Assembly: GCA_963821925.1 (NCBI GenBank)
Contig: CAWGFO010000012.1
Span: 10,331-74,330, forward strand
Source of the DNA: JAOUEA01 sp963821925
GTDB lineage: Bacteria; Actinomycetota; UBA4738; HRBIN12
DNA length: 64,000 nucleotides
Reading direction: 5' to 3'
Shown: positions 7,910-15,646 of the stretch, piece by piece
How the letters are laid out: the number at the start of each line of letters is the position of its first letter
Numbering within the stretch: position 1 is the first letter of the stretch
Position numbers and translations under genes: made by a program
The notes under the pieces: model-generated
What the model was told of the DNA's origin: nothing
Database searches by the model: none
What the model saw: the letters and a program-made list of their open reading frames with translations, nothing else

Positions 7910-9514
7910 ATGTCGATCGAGGTCTCAGCGGATGCACGGGTGGCGGAACGCAACGAGCTCGGACCGCTGCCACGGTTCCTGCAGCCGTTGGTGGATTGGG
8001 TCGCCGGCATCAAGGCGACGGTCCACACGAAGCTGCTCGCGGGGTTCATGGTGGTCGCCGTGCTGCTGCTGTCGATGGGCACGCTCAGCATCGTCGTCCT
8101 GGGCCGCCTGAACCGGCAGGTCGAGACGCTGACCGCGCTCAACAAGCAGGCGAGTCAGGCGCGCGACATGATCTACGAGGTCACGTCACAGAGCCACTAC
8201 CGCGCGATGGCGCTCCTCAAGATCGGCGACCCGATCTGGACCCCCAAGATCTACGCGGCGAAGGCCGCCTTCGCCGCGAACCTCGCCGACATGCGGAGCT
8301 ACGGTGCGCGGAGCGAGCTCCCCCTCCTCGACGACCTCGAGACGGCGAACAGCCGGTTCGCGGCATCGAGCGAGGTCGTGACCCACCTGTTCCTCGAGGG
8401 GCGGACGGACGAGGCGCTCCAGTTGCACATCACGCAGGAGCACGACATCTCCCACGAGCTCGAGGCGTACCTGAACGAGCTGATCACCGACTCCCAGGCG
8501 CTGGTCGTCGCCGAGACGGAGAGCTTCGCGTCGAACCGGCGGTTCCTCACGATCGCCGTGGCGACCTTCTCGGGGGTCAGCCTGCTGATCGCCCTGACGC
8601 TCGGCGCGATCCTGTCGTGGTCGCTGATCCGACCGGTGCGCAAGGTCGACGCGGCGCTCGGGCTGATCGCGGAGGGCCACTTCGACGAACACGTCGAGGT
8701 CCCGAACCGCGACGAGTTCGGCAGCCTGACGAACAACCTCAACCGCACCACCGAGCAGCTGTCCACCCTGTACTCGGACCTCCACACGCTGAACGACCAC
8801 CTGCAGGAGACGGTCGACGCGAAGGTCGCCGAGCTCGAACGGGCGTCGCGGCTCAAGCGCTACCTGTCACCGGGCCTCGCGGACTCGATCCTGTCCGGGT
8901 CGCAGGACGTCACGCTCGGGTCGAGCCGGAAGTTCCTCACGACGTTCTTCTCCGACATCCGCGGCTTCACGTCGGCGACCGAGCGGATGGAGCCCGAGGA
9001 GCTCGTGACCGAGCTGAACGAGTACTTCACGGCGATGACCGACATCGTGTTCAAGCACGGCGGCACGCTCGACAAGTACGTCGGCGACGCGGTGATGGTC
9101 TTCTTCGGCGACCCGATCCCGCAGGACGACCACGCCGAGCGCGCCGTGAGGATGGGGTTCGAGATGCTCGAGCAGATCCGCGCCCTCGAGGACCACTGGT
9201 TCCGCCGCTTCGACGTGGAGTTCAGGATCGGGATCGGCATCGCGACCGGGTGGGTGACGGTGGGCGACATCGGCTCACCGGCACGGAGCGACTACACCGT
9301 GCTCGGCAACCAGGTGAACCTCGCCTCGCGGCTCGCCGACAAGGCGGACCCCGGCCAGATCCTCGTGACCGAGCGGACGATGAAGGCGGTGGACCACATC
9401 GTCGAGGGTCGCGAGATCGACCAGGTGAGCCTGAAGGGCATCAGCCGGCCGATCAAGATCTACGAAGTGCTCCCCCGGGCGAACGCTCAGGGCTCCAGCG
9501 AGAACGGCGGGTAG
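7910..9514 (+). CDS. Adenylate cyclase with extracytoplasmic sensor and HAMP domain
   Basis: 534 residues. TM1 (about 43-65), an extracytoplasmic helical sensor (66-212, four-helix-bundle type), TM2 (about 215-240), a HAMP domain beginning RPVRKVDAALGLIAEGHFDE, a coiled linker, and a class III cyclase domain (about 345-525). Metal aspartates lie in FFSDIRGFT and YVGDAVMVFF. The adenine-specifying Lys (TLDKYVGD) and Asp (RSDYTVLG) are both present, with NLASRL completing the site, so an active adenylate cyclase is predicted. Same architecture as chemoreceptors, so it converts an outside signal into cAMP. ATG at 7910 is preceded by a GGGGGG tract. Its 3' end overlaps the DUF4389 gene by 28 bp. 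Confidence 0.92.
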   Translation: MSIEVSADARVAERNELGPLPRFLQPLVDWVAGIKATVHTKLLAGFMVVAVLLLSMGTLSIVVLGRLNRQVETLTALNKQASQARDMIYEVTSQSHYRAMALLKIGDPIWTPKIYAAKAAFAANLADMRSYGARSELPLLDDLETANSRFAASSEVVTHLFLEGRTDEALQLHITQEHDISHELEAYLNELITDSQALVVAETESFASNRRFLTIAVATFSGVSLLIALTLGAILSWSLIRPVRKVDAALGLIAEGHFDEHVEVPNRDEFGSLTNNLNRTTEQLSTLYSDLHTLNDHLQETVDAKVAELERASRLKRYLSPGLADSILSGSQDVTLGSSRKFLTTFFSDIRGFTSATERMEPEELVTELNEYFTAMTDIVFKHGGTLDKYVGDAVMVFFGDPIPQDDHAERAVRMGFEMLEQIRALEDHWFRRFDVEFRIGIGIATGWVTVGDIGSPARSDYTVLGNQVNLASRLADKADPGQILVTERTMKAVDHIVEGREIDQVSLKGISRPIKIYEVLPRANAQGSSENGG

Positions 9515-10164
9515 TCGTCCGTGTACAGCACGATCGCGTAGGCCGTGACACGGACGCTCCACCTGAGCACGCCCTCGACGAAGTCGAACATCCCGCGCGG
9601 GTACCGGCCCGTGAACAAGATCGCGAACCACGCGATGATCACCACGAAGAACGCGGCGATCCACAGGAAGATGAGCACGAAGTAGTGCGGGATCGCGAGG
9701 AACCACTTCACGAGCGGCATCCACCGGTTGAGGTCGCGTGACACGTCCGGGTACTCGGCGTCGAGGTGCACGCTCTGCGTCTCGTCGGCCGAGGGGTACC
9801 GGTCGTCCATCAACGCGAGGTAGGCGCTCACCCGGTTCGTGAAGCGCAGCAGCTCCAGGTTCCAGTCGAACCACCACCGCGGGTATTTCTGGCGGAAGAG
9901 GATCATCAGCAGCGGCGCCATGAAGAGCAGGCCGCCGGCCGCGATCACGATGGTGGTGGTGGTGTTGCCCGTGTCGGTCGTGGACTGCCAGGTCCCGCCG
10001 GAGACGGTCCCGAGCAGGATCAGGATCGGGATCGCCCAGATCAGCCGGAAGAACGACGACAGCCGGTCGAGGTCGCGGTCCGGGTAGTCCACCGAGAACC
10101 GCACGGGATAGGCACCCCGTTGCGGCTGGGACGGCGGTGGCGGTGGCGGTGGCGGTGGTTGCAT
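9487..10164 (-). CDS. DUF4389 membrane protein
   Basis: 225 residues. An N-terminal run of prolines (residues 2-13) precedes the signature YPVRFSVDYPDRDLDRLSSF and three or four membrane helices, the last pair bracketing FTGRYPRGMFDFVEGVLRW, which is diagnostic of DUF4389 as I know it. The ATG at 10164 is chosen because AAGGGGAG sits 6 nt upstream; the frame is open for 17 more codons without an SD. Function unknown. The tail overlaps the convergent cyclase gene. Confidence 0.88.
   Translation of the reverse strand: MQPPPPPPPPPSQPQRGAYPVRFSVDYPDRDLDRLSSFFRLIWAIPILILLGTVSGGTWQSTTDTGNTTTTIVIAAGGLLFMAPLLMILFRQKYPRWWFDWNLELLRFTNRVSAYLALMDDRYPSADETQSVHLDAEYPDVSRDLNRWMPLVKWFLAIPHYFVLIFLWIAAFFVVIIAWFAILFTGRYPRGMFDFVEGVLRWSVRVTAYAIVLYTDDYPPFSLEP
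10131..10160 (-). repeat. GGCGGT hexanucleotide run encoding polyproline
   Basis: A run of GGC/GGT trinucleotides on the plus strand encodes nine consecutive prolines at the N-terminus of the DUF4389 protein. Prone to slippage. Confidence 0.85.
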
Positions 10165-10254
10165 ATCGGGCTCCCCTTCTGTCGGATCGGTCGATTCGCT
10201 TCCCCATCCGACCATCCCTGCTCGCCGATGTCACCCGCGCTCCCCTGCGTGGAG

Positions 10255-10260
10255 TAGGTT
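10255..10260 (+). promoter_or_regulatory. -10 box TAGGTT, leaderless start of the cyclase at 10267
   Basis: TAGGTT ends 6 nt before the ATG at 10267 and no SD is present, so transcription probably starts at the start codon. Confidence 0.55.
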
Positions 10261-10266
10261 CGCGCG

Positions 10267-11484
10267 ATGACCGATACAGCTAGGTGGCGGCGGCTCCTCG
10301 AGCCCCTGCTCGCGATCGGCGAGTACCCGGGCGAACCGGAGACCAAGCGGAGCGGACGACGGGTCTTCCTCGTCGCCTTCTTGGTCGCGACCGCGTCGTC
10401 GATCCCCCAGGTGTTCGCGGACCTCGAGAACGGCTACACGTGGGTGGCGATCGCGAATGTCGCGACGACCGTCATCACGATCCCGCTGCTGGTTGCCATC
10501 AACGTCTGGCCGCACCACTTCGGCGGGCTGGTCAACGCGATGCTCGTGATGATCTTCGTCTCCTCGCTCGCCGAGATCGCGATGTTCGGAGGACTCCTGC
10601 CGTCGGGGCTCGTCGTGATGTTCGGCCTGTCCTTCGTGCTCGCCGCGATGCTCGCGATCAGCCTGCGGGCCGCGATCTGGTGGTTCGTGGCCTACGTCCT
10701 GTCCGTCGTCTACGCGGTCGTGGTCCCCGACTGGATCGACCCGATCTACGTGCCCTCGGACCCGACCGCGGATATCGCCTTCAACCTGATCGCCTTGGGC
10801 GTCCTGGTCCTGGCGGTGCTCGGGTACTTCCTGCGGCAGCGCGACCGGTTCCAGGCGCGTTCGGACGAGCTGCTGCGCAACATCCTCCCCGACGACATCG
10901 TCGCCCGGCTGAAGACGTCCAGCGACACGATCGCCGACGACGTGGACGAGGCCTCCGTGTTGTTCGCCGACGTCGTGGACTTCACGCCGATGTCGGCGGC
11001 GATGTCTCCCGCCCAGCTCGTGGGGCTGCTCGACGAGGTCTTCTCGTGCTTCGACGGGTTCGTCGCAGAGCTCGGCCTCGAGAAGATCAAGACCGTGGGC
11101 GACGCGTACATGGTGGCCGCCGGGGTCCCCCGGCCCCGCCCGGACCACGCTGAGGCGATCGCGGAACTGGCCCTGCGGATGCGCGACCATGTCGCGAAGA
11201 ACCCGGTCGACGGGCGGCGGCTCAGCTTCCGGATCGGGGTCAACTCGGGACCCGTGACCGCCGGGATCATCGGGACCCACAAGTTCGCCTACGACCTGTG
11301 GGGCGACACCGTGAACACGGCCAGTCGCATGGAATCCTCGGGCGTCCCGGGTGCGATCCAGGTGAGCCCGTCCACGCACGAACTGCTGAAGGACGCCTAC
11401 GTGTGCGAGTCGCGCGGCCCGATCCAGGTCAAGGGCAAGCGCGAGATGGAGACCTGGCTGCTGATCGCGAGGCGCGAGGCGTAG
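10267..11484 (+). CDS. Membrane adenylate cyclase, six-helix sensor type
   Basis: 405 residues. Five or six membrane helices between about residues 30 and 190 are followed by the signalling helix (SDELLRNILPDDIVARLK), typical of cyclases in which a membrane module feeds a catalytic dimer, and a class IIIa catalytic domain (about 235-400). Metal aspartates occur in LFADVVDFTP and TVGDAYM, the substrate Lys in LEKIKTVGD, the purine-binding Asp in AYDLWGDTVN, and the Asn/Arg pair in VNTASRME. All residues needed for adenylate cyclase activity are present. No SD; see the TAGGTT box. Confidence 0.9.
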   Translation: MTDTARWRRLLEPLLAIGEYPGEPETKRSGRRVFLVAFLVATASSIPQVFADLENGYTWVAIANVATTVITIPLLVAINVWPHHFGGLVNAMLVMIFVSSLAEIAMFGGLLPSGLVVMFGLSFVLAAMLAISLRAAIWWFVAYVLSVVYAVVVPDWIDPIYVPSDPTADIAFNLIALGVLVLAVLGYFLRQRDRFQARSDELLRNILPDDIVARLKTSSDTIADDVDEASVLFADVVDFTPMSAAMSPAQLVGLLDEVFSCFDGFVAELGLEKIKTVGDAYMVAAGVPRPRPDHAEAIAELALRMRDHVAKNPVDGRRLSFRIGVNSGPVTAGIIGTHKFAYDLWGDTVNTASRMESSGVPGAIQVSPSTHELLKDAYVCESRGPIQVKGKREMETWLLIARREA

Positions 11485-11505
11485 CCGGCTCGGTCCTCCG
11501 GGCGC

Positions 11506-12228
11506 CTACGCGGGCCGGTCGGGCAGCACGTCGGGGAGCACGACCGTTCGGTCGGCTCGCTCCTCAGGCGTCGGCATCGCGGTCACCGCACCGCTCTCGG
11601 AGCCGGCCTCGCGCCGCGCCTCGTCCTTCCCGCCGCCGATCGAGGCCGCGAGCGTTCCGATGACCTCGAGGAAGTCATCGCACGTGCGTCGCAGCTCGCC
11701 GAGCATGTCCTCGCGCTGCACCGTCAGGTCGGCCACGGACCGAGCGGCCTGGTCGCGGGCCTGCTTCGCCTCGTGGGCGGCCGCGTTGCGCGCCTCCTCG
11801 GCTTCGAGCCGCATGCGATGGGCTTCACTCCTGGCGTCGGCCACGATCTGCCCCGCCTGGGTTTCCGCCTCCGTCCGGATCTTCTCGACCTCGCGATCCA
11901 GATTCACCAGGAGCTCGGTGACGCGGTCGGACACCTGCTCGTAGGTCACGGCCTCGGTCGACGCTTGCCCTCGGAGGGCCTCGTCGCGCTGTTGCAGGGC
12001 CTCGTCGCGCTGTTGCACGACCGCGTCCCGCTGCTTCAGTGCCGTGTCGGCTTCGGATCGCAGTCGTCGCTGCAGGTCCTCGACGGTCTGCAGACGAGCG
12101 GTCAGGTGGCCGATGTACTCGAGCACCTGCCCCTGGTCGAACCCGCGCCTCGACAGCTTGAACCCCGGCGGCGGGACGGCACTCGCTGCAGCTGAACGCA
12201 TCGCGGCATCGGATCCAGGTGTGTCCAT
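11506..12228 (-). CDS. DivIVA-like coiled-coil protein
   Basis: 240 residues. After a short Ala/Pro leader comes FKLSRRGFDQGQVLEYIGHL, which resembles the N-terminal lipid-binding crossover motif of DivIVA/Wag31, then a long coiled coil (about 45-195) and a disordered acidic tail. DivIVA-family proteins mark curved membrane and recruit cell-wall or septum machinery; which partner applies here is unknown. ATG at 12228 has AAGGAG 8 nt upstream. A 21-bp repeat in the coiled coil duplicates one heptad. Confidence 0.75.
   Translation of the reverse strand: MDTPGSDAAMRSAAASAVPPPGFKLSRRGFDQGQVLEYIGHLTARLQTVEDLQRRLRSEADTALKQRDAVVQQRDEALQQRDEALRGQASTEAVTYEQVSDRVTELLVNLDREVEKIRTEAETQAGQIVADARSEAHRMRLEAEEARNAAAHEAKQARDQAARSVADLTVQREDMLGELRRTCDDFLEVIGTLAASIGGGKDEARREAGSESGAVTAMPTPEERADRTVVLPDVLPDRPA
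11976..12038 (-). repeat. 21-bp repeat coding for a coiled-coil heptad
   Basis: Two perfect 21-bp copies (11976-11996 and 11997-12017) and a degenerate third (12018-12038) encode the seven-residue unit QQRDEAL in the DivIVA-like protein. Unit length equals one coiled-coil heptad, so copy-number change would lengthen the rod without breaking register. Confidence 0.85.
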
Positions 12229-12321
12229 CGATGGGGCTCCTTGGGGACAGGTGAAGCGTCGGTCGTCGTCATGAGAAACGTAGTACCGATACCCACGTTC
12301 GCGCTAGTGGTCGAAGGTCGA

Positions 12322-12335
12322 TAACACCGCTGTTA
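12322..12335. promoter_or_regulatory. Inverted repeat TAACA-N4-TGTTA
   Basis: A perfect 5-bp dyad in the 137-bp gap upstream of the DivIVA-like gene. AT-rich compared with its surroundings. It could be an operator or a short hairpin; evidence is limited to symmetry and position. Confidence 0.3.
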
Positions 12336-12365
12336 CCGGGCCGGCCCACCGTGCGGATCGACCGT

Positions 12366-12551
12366 TCAGTTCGCGAGGGCGTCGAAGACGTCGTAGACCA
12401 TGAAGGCCGGCCAGAGCAGGCCTTGGAAGAACGCACCCACGTACTCCCAGAAGCTATCCGCCTGCTGCCAGAACCAGACCCAGGCGCCGAAGATGCCCAG
12501 GCCGTAGATCGCGCCTGCGCCCGCGGCCGAGCCTGCGTTGTTGCTACTCAT
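12366..12551 (-). CDS. Small Trp/Phe-rich membrane protein
   Basis: 61 residues. A Gly/Ala/Ser-rich head (MSSNNAGSAAGAGAIYGLG) is followed by a single hydrophobic, tryptophan-rich segment and a short polar tail. GGAGGG lies about 7 nt upstream of the ATG at 12551, which supports translation; the longer reading frame upstream is only the antisense of the ROK gene. Function unknown. It is divergent from the ROK kinase gene. Confidence 0.7.
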   Translation of the reverse strand: MSSNNAGSAAGAGAIYGLGIFGAWVWFWQQADSFWEYVGAFFQGLLWPAFMVYDVFDALAN

Positions 12552-12665
12552 CGCCACCCTCCCTCGTGTCGACAGCTCCAGTGTCCTCGCCGGACGATCG
12601 TGGCACATCGGGCGAAGGTCCCGCGAGACCAGGATCGCACGGAGCCCCGAGGCGCCCCACCCGGC

Positions 12666-12671
12666 TACGCT
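12666..12671 (+). promoter_or_regulatory. -10 box TACGCT, leaderless start of the ROK gene
   Basis: TACGCT lies 7 nt before the ATG at 12679; no SD is visible. Confidence 0.5.
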
Positions 12672-12678
12672 GGCGCCG

Positions 12679-13656
12679 ATGACGATGCGCGTGACCCCCG
12701 GCGAGCACGAAGGGCTGGTCGCGGGCGTCGACCTGGGCGGCACGAAGATCCAGACGATCGTGGTCCGCGGCGACGAGATCCTCGGACAGGCGCGCCTGCC
12801 GACGCCGGGGAACGGCGCCGAGCCGATCACGGCCGCCATCATCGAGACCCTCCACGTCGCCCTCGACGCGGCGGGCGCCGACGGGTCGTCCCTGCGGTCG
12901 GTGGGCATCGGCGCCCCCGGCCGCGCGCACGAGGGTGTCGTCTCGAACAGCCCGAACGTCGTCGGCATGAAGGAGCCGTTCCCCCTGGGGCCACGGGTCT
13001 CACTCGCGTTAGGCGGCGCGCCGGTGCACGTCGACAACGACGTCACGGTCGCGACGTTGGGTGAGCTGGAGCGCGGCGCCGGCCGCCCCTACGAGAGCAT
13101 GCTCGGCGTGTTCGTGGGCACGGGCGTGGGCGGCGGACTGGTCTTCGAGCGCCGCGTCTGGCACGGGCGCGGCGCGGCGGCCGAGATCGGCCACGTGACC
13201 GTGAAGCCCGACGGGCGCCGGTGTGGATGCGGCGGCCTCGGCCACCTCGAGTCGTACGCCGGCCGGGCGAGCATGCAGGCCAAGGCCGAGCGGCTGGTCG
13301 CCCAGGGCGAGCACACCGTCCTGTTCGACCTGATGGCCAAGCACGGGCGCGACCGGATGACCTCGGGGATCATCGAGCGCGCCCTCAAGCACGGGGATCC
13401 GATGACCGAGCGCCTGATGGATCAGGCGGTCTGGGCCCTGGGGCTGGCGCTCTCCTCGGCCCAGAACCTGCTCGACGTCGACGCCGTGATCGTCGGCGGC
13501 GGGCTCGCGGAGCGGTTCGGACGATCGTTCGTCGACCGGATCGCCGACCAGATGCAGCCCCTGCTCTTCTCCCCGGACCGCCCGCCCGCGGTGCTCCCGG
13601 CCGAGCTCGGCGACCTCTCCGGGGCGATGGGCGCGATCGTGCTCGCCGGCGGCTGA
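12679..13656 (+). CDS. ROK-family sugar kinase
   Basis: 325 residues. The phosphate-1 loop GVDLGGTKI (about residues 15-23), catalytic DNDVTVATLGE, GTGVGGGLV, and the zinc-binding segment GHVTVKPDGRRCGCGGLGHLE are in family order. The third zinc Cys of the ROK consensus (CGCG..GC.E) is His here, which can still bind zinc. Family members phosphorylate glucose or N-acetyl sugars with ATP or polyphosphate; the substrate cannot be read from the sequence. Its stop codon TGA abuts the convergent gene's stop, so the junction reads TGATCA. Confidence 0.9.
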   Translation: MTMRVTPGEHEGLVAGVDLGGTKIQTIVVRGDEILGQARLPTPGNGAEPITAAIIETLHVALDAAGADGSSLRSVGIGAPGRAHEGVVSNSPNVVGMKEPFPLGPRVSLALGGAPVHVDNDVTVATLGELERGAGRPYESMLGVFVGTGVGGGLVFERRVWHGRGAAAEIGHVTVKPDGRRCGCGGLGHLESYAGRASMQAKAERLVAQGEHTVLFDLMAKHGRDRMTSGIIERALKHGDPMTERLMDQAVWALGLALSSAQNLLDVDAVIVGGGLAERFGRSFVDRIADQMQPLLFSPDRPPAVLPAELGDLSGAMGAIVLAGG

Positions 13657-14799
13657 TCAGCCTTCCTGGACCGCGTCGACCATCGCGAGGATGTTCTCGG
13701 CCGGCACGTCGTTCATCACCGTGTGGACCGAGCTGACCATGTAGCCGCCGCCCCGCCCGAGGATGTCGATCACGCGCCGGACCTCCGCCCGTACCTCGTC
13801 GGGGGTCCCGTGCGGCAGGATCCGTTGCGTGTCGATCGCGCCGCAGAAGGTCAGCCGGTCGCCCCACCGGGCTTTCAGCGCCTCGAGGTCGGACATCTGC
13901 CCCGCCGAGGTCTGGATCGGGTTCAGGATGTCGACCCCGATCTCCACGAAGTCGTCGATCAGGGTGAAGACGTCGCCGTCCGTGTGGAAGAAGACCTTGG
14001 CCGAGGTCCGCTCCCGGATGAACCGGAGGTAGTCGGCGTGGACGGGCTTCAGGATCCGGCGGTACATGTCCGGCGACATCATCGTGCTGTCCTGCGTGCC
14101 GAGGTCGTCGCCGATCTTGATGATGTCGACGTTGTCGCCGAGCGCGTCCAGGAAGTGCCCCATCAGCACCTTGCACCGCTCCTCGATCGTCCAGAGCAGG
14201 GCCTCGGCGAACGCCGGGTAGAAGATCAGGTTCGCCAGGAAGACGTCCATGCCCTGCATCGCGAACGCCCGCTCGAGCGGGAACAGCAGCCAGGGTGTGG
14301 CCATGATCGCGTACCGGTTCTCGGCGGCCAGGCGAGCGGCCTCGTCGGCGACGTGGGCGACCCGGGTCGGATCGTCCATGTCGGGCCAGGGGTAGTCCTC
14401 GAGCTCTTCGACCGTGGTGGCCTCCGCCAGCGGACACACCGCCGGGAACCACTCGTCCGGTCCGATCTGGACGGCGCCCGACCCCCAGGAGTTGATGTAG
14501 TCGGTGCCCGGCGGGCGGGCCGCGTTCCGCTCGAGCACCGCGGCGGGCTCGACGTCGAGGACTCCCCGGACGTCGGTCCCGAGCCGGACCAGCGTCGCCT
14601 CGTCGACCTCGGCCGTCCCCAGCTCCGGCCATCGGTAGAGGTACGCGTCGGGCGCGTCGATGCCGAGCCGCCGCTTCAGCTCGCGGTACGGCCCCATCTT
14701 GATGCCCGTGGCGTTGCTGGGGCCGAGCACGATCGGCACGCGATCGGGCTCCTCGTGCCGCAGCGCCGCCCGCACCCGTTCACGCGGCGTCATCGTCAT
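13657..14799 (-). CDS. Uroporphyrinogen decarboxylase-like methyltransferase
   Basis: 380 residues of the UroD/MtaA/CmuA superfamily. Seen are the N-terminal TPRERVRAALRHEEPDRVP signature typical of non-haem UroD-like proteins, KIGDDLGTQDSTMMSPDMYR, FFHTDGDVFTLIDDF, LNPIQTSAGQMS and FCGAIDTQRILPHGTPDEV. Relatives move methyl groups between corrinoids and thiols or demethylate small aromatics; no corrinoid protein lies next door, so the substrate is open. ATG at 14799 has GGAGGGGG 6 nt upstream. A haem-pathway HemE role is unlikely given the divergent N-terminus and isolated context. Confidence 0.87.
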   Translation of the reverse strand: MTMTPRERVRAALRHEEPDRVPIVLGPSNATGIKMGPYRELKRRLGIDAPDAYLYRWPELGTAEVDEATLVRLGTDVRGVLDVEPAAVLERNAARPPGTDYINSWGSGAVQIGPDEWFPAVCPLAEATTVEELEDYPWPDMDDPTRVAHVADEAARLAAENRYAIMATPWLLFPLERAFAMQGMDVFLANLIFYPAFAEALLWTIEERCKVLMGHFLDALGDNVDIIKIGDDLGTQDSTMMSPDMYRRILKPVHADYLRFIRERTSAKVFFHTDGDVFTLIDDFVEIGVDILNPIQTSAGQMSDLEALKARWGDRLTFCGAIDTQRILPHGTPDEVRAEVRRVIDILGRGGGYMVSSVHTVMNDVPAENILAMVDAVQEG

Positions 14800-14832
14800 A
14801 CCTGCCCCCTCCGACACCTCGAGACTAGGGCG

Positions 14833-14838
14833 TAGGCT
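14833..14838 (+). promoter_or_regulatory. -10 box TAGGCT, leaderless start of the DUF3291 gene
   Basis: TAGGCT ends 7 nt before the ATG at 14846; no SD. Confidence 0.5.
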
Positions 14839-14845
14839 CCCGTCC

Positions 14846-15283
14846 ATGCACGTCGCGCAGGTCAACGTCGCGCGGATGGTGGCGCCGCTCGACGATCCGC
14901 AACTGGCGGGGTTCGTCGCGCGCCTGGACGACATCAACGCGCTGTCCGACACCGCGCCGGGGTTCGTGTGGCGGCTGCAGACCGCCGAGGGCGACGCCAC
15001 CGCGATCCGTGCCTACGACGACGACCGCATCCTGTTCAACCTGTCGGTGTGGCGGACCGTCGAGGAGCTCAGGGACTTCGTCTACCGCACCGCCCACAAC
15101 GACGTGATGCGCCGGCGCGCCGAGTGGTTCGCGCGCGCCGCCGACCCGTACTACGCGCTCTGGTGGGTCGATGAAGGAGCGATCCCGAGCGTCGAGGAGG
15201 CGAAGGACCGTCTCGAGCGCCTCCGCCGCGACGGCCCGAGCCCGGCCGCGTTCACGTTCCGCCGGATCTACGAACCGGCGTGA
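14846..15283 (+). CDS. DUF3291 family protein
   Basis: 145 residues covering the whole family: start HVAQVNVARMVAPLDDP, centre DDINALSDTAPGFVWRLQ, NLSVWRTVEELRDFVY, HNDVMRRRAEWF, LWWVDEG and end AAFTFRRIYEP. DUF3291 is an EthD/antibiotic-biosynthesis-monooxygenase-like ferredoxin fold of unknown function. Divergent from the UroD-like gene across a 46-bp gap holding a start-proximal -10 box. Confidence 0.92.
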   Translation: MHVAQVNVARMVAPLDDPQLAGFVARLDDINALSDTAPGFVWRLQTAEGDATAIRAYDDDRILFNLSVWRTVEELRDFVYRTAHNDVMRRRAEWFARAADPYYALWWVDEGAIPSVEEAKDRLERLRRDGPSPAAFTFRRIYEPA

Positions 15284-15367
15284 CCGTCCGAGGCGACGAG
15301 GTCAAACCCGTGACCGCCCGTTGTTGCCATAGCGCGAGGCCTGCGGCACCATGGCGAGCACGAGAGG

Positions 15368-15425
15368 AAGGAGGTGGTCCAGCTTGCATAGACAGCACGA
15401 GACCCTCGAGGTGACTGGCTGCTGA
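15368..15425 (+). CDS. 13-codon ORF with near-perfect Shine-Dalgarno
   Basis: AAGGAGGTGG (15368-15377) is almost the full complement of the 16S 3' tail and stands 6 nt before TTG at 15384. The frame reads MHRQHETLEVTGC and stops with TGA at 15423-15425. Such a complete SD is rare in this window and unlikely by chance before an ORF that stops so soon. It may be a leader peptide or a free microprotein ending in Cys. No gene follows on the same strand for over 4 kb except after the convergent flavoenzyme operon, so attenuation of a neighbour is hard to argue. Confidence 0.5.
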
Positions 15426-15576
15426 GCCATCACTCGCGGGCCGAGGCTCACCACCTCGCTCGCTCGCCGGGGTGACCGGCAGAATCCACACCAGTTCACC
15501 GACCTGCGGGTTCCGGCTGGTCCACCGGACGACCTCCTCGGAGGCCGAAGTACCCGTGAGGCGAACACCGCAGCGA

Positions 15577-15606
15577 CGAGCCGGGTCCGGGAACGGGCCC
15601 GGCTCG
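15577..15606. terminator. GC-rich hairpin, probable two-way terminator
   Basis: CGAGCCGGGTCCG, loop GGAA, CGGGCCCGGCTCG: 13-bp stem with one G-T wobble. It lies between plus-strand transcription from 15.4 kb and the end of the minus-strand flavoenzyme operon at 15647. No T-tract follows, as is usual in high-GC actinobacteria. Confidence 0.5.
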
Positions 15607-15646
15607 TTCGCATCTCGTGGCGAGCCGTGCGACGGCCACCGCCTCG

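Larger units (their letters stand above)
15284..15646. other. 363-bp intergenic stretch with a micro-ORF and a hairpin
   Basis: No normal-length gene is supportable here. Longer open frames on the minus strand lack starts with an SD and look like read-through of low-complexity GC-rich sequence. The stretch contains a 13-codon ORF with a very strong SD (15368-15425) and a near-perfect 13-bp stem-loop (15577-15606), both annotated separately. Confidence 0.6.

Noticed and set aside
15302..15613. A 103-codon minus-strand ORF in the 363-bp gap
   Set aside because: No SD, Arg/Ser/Pro-rich low-complexity product, and it covers the hairpin and micro-ORF; best read as random open frame.
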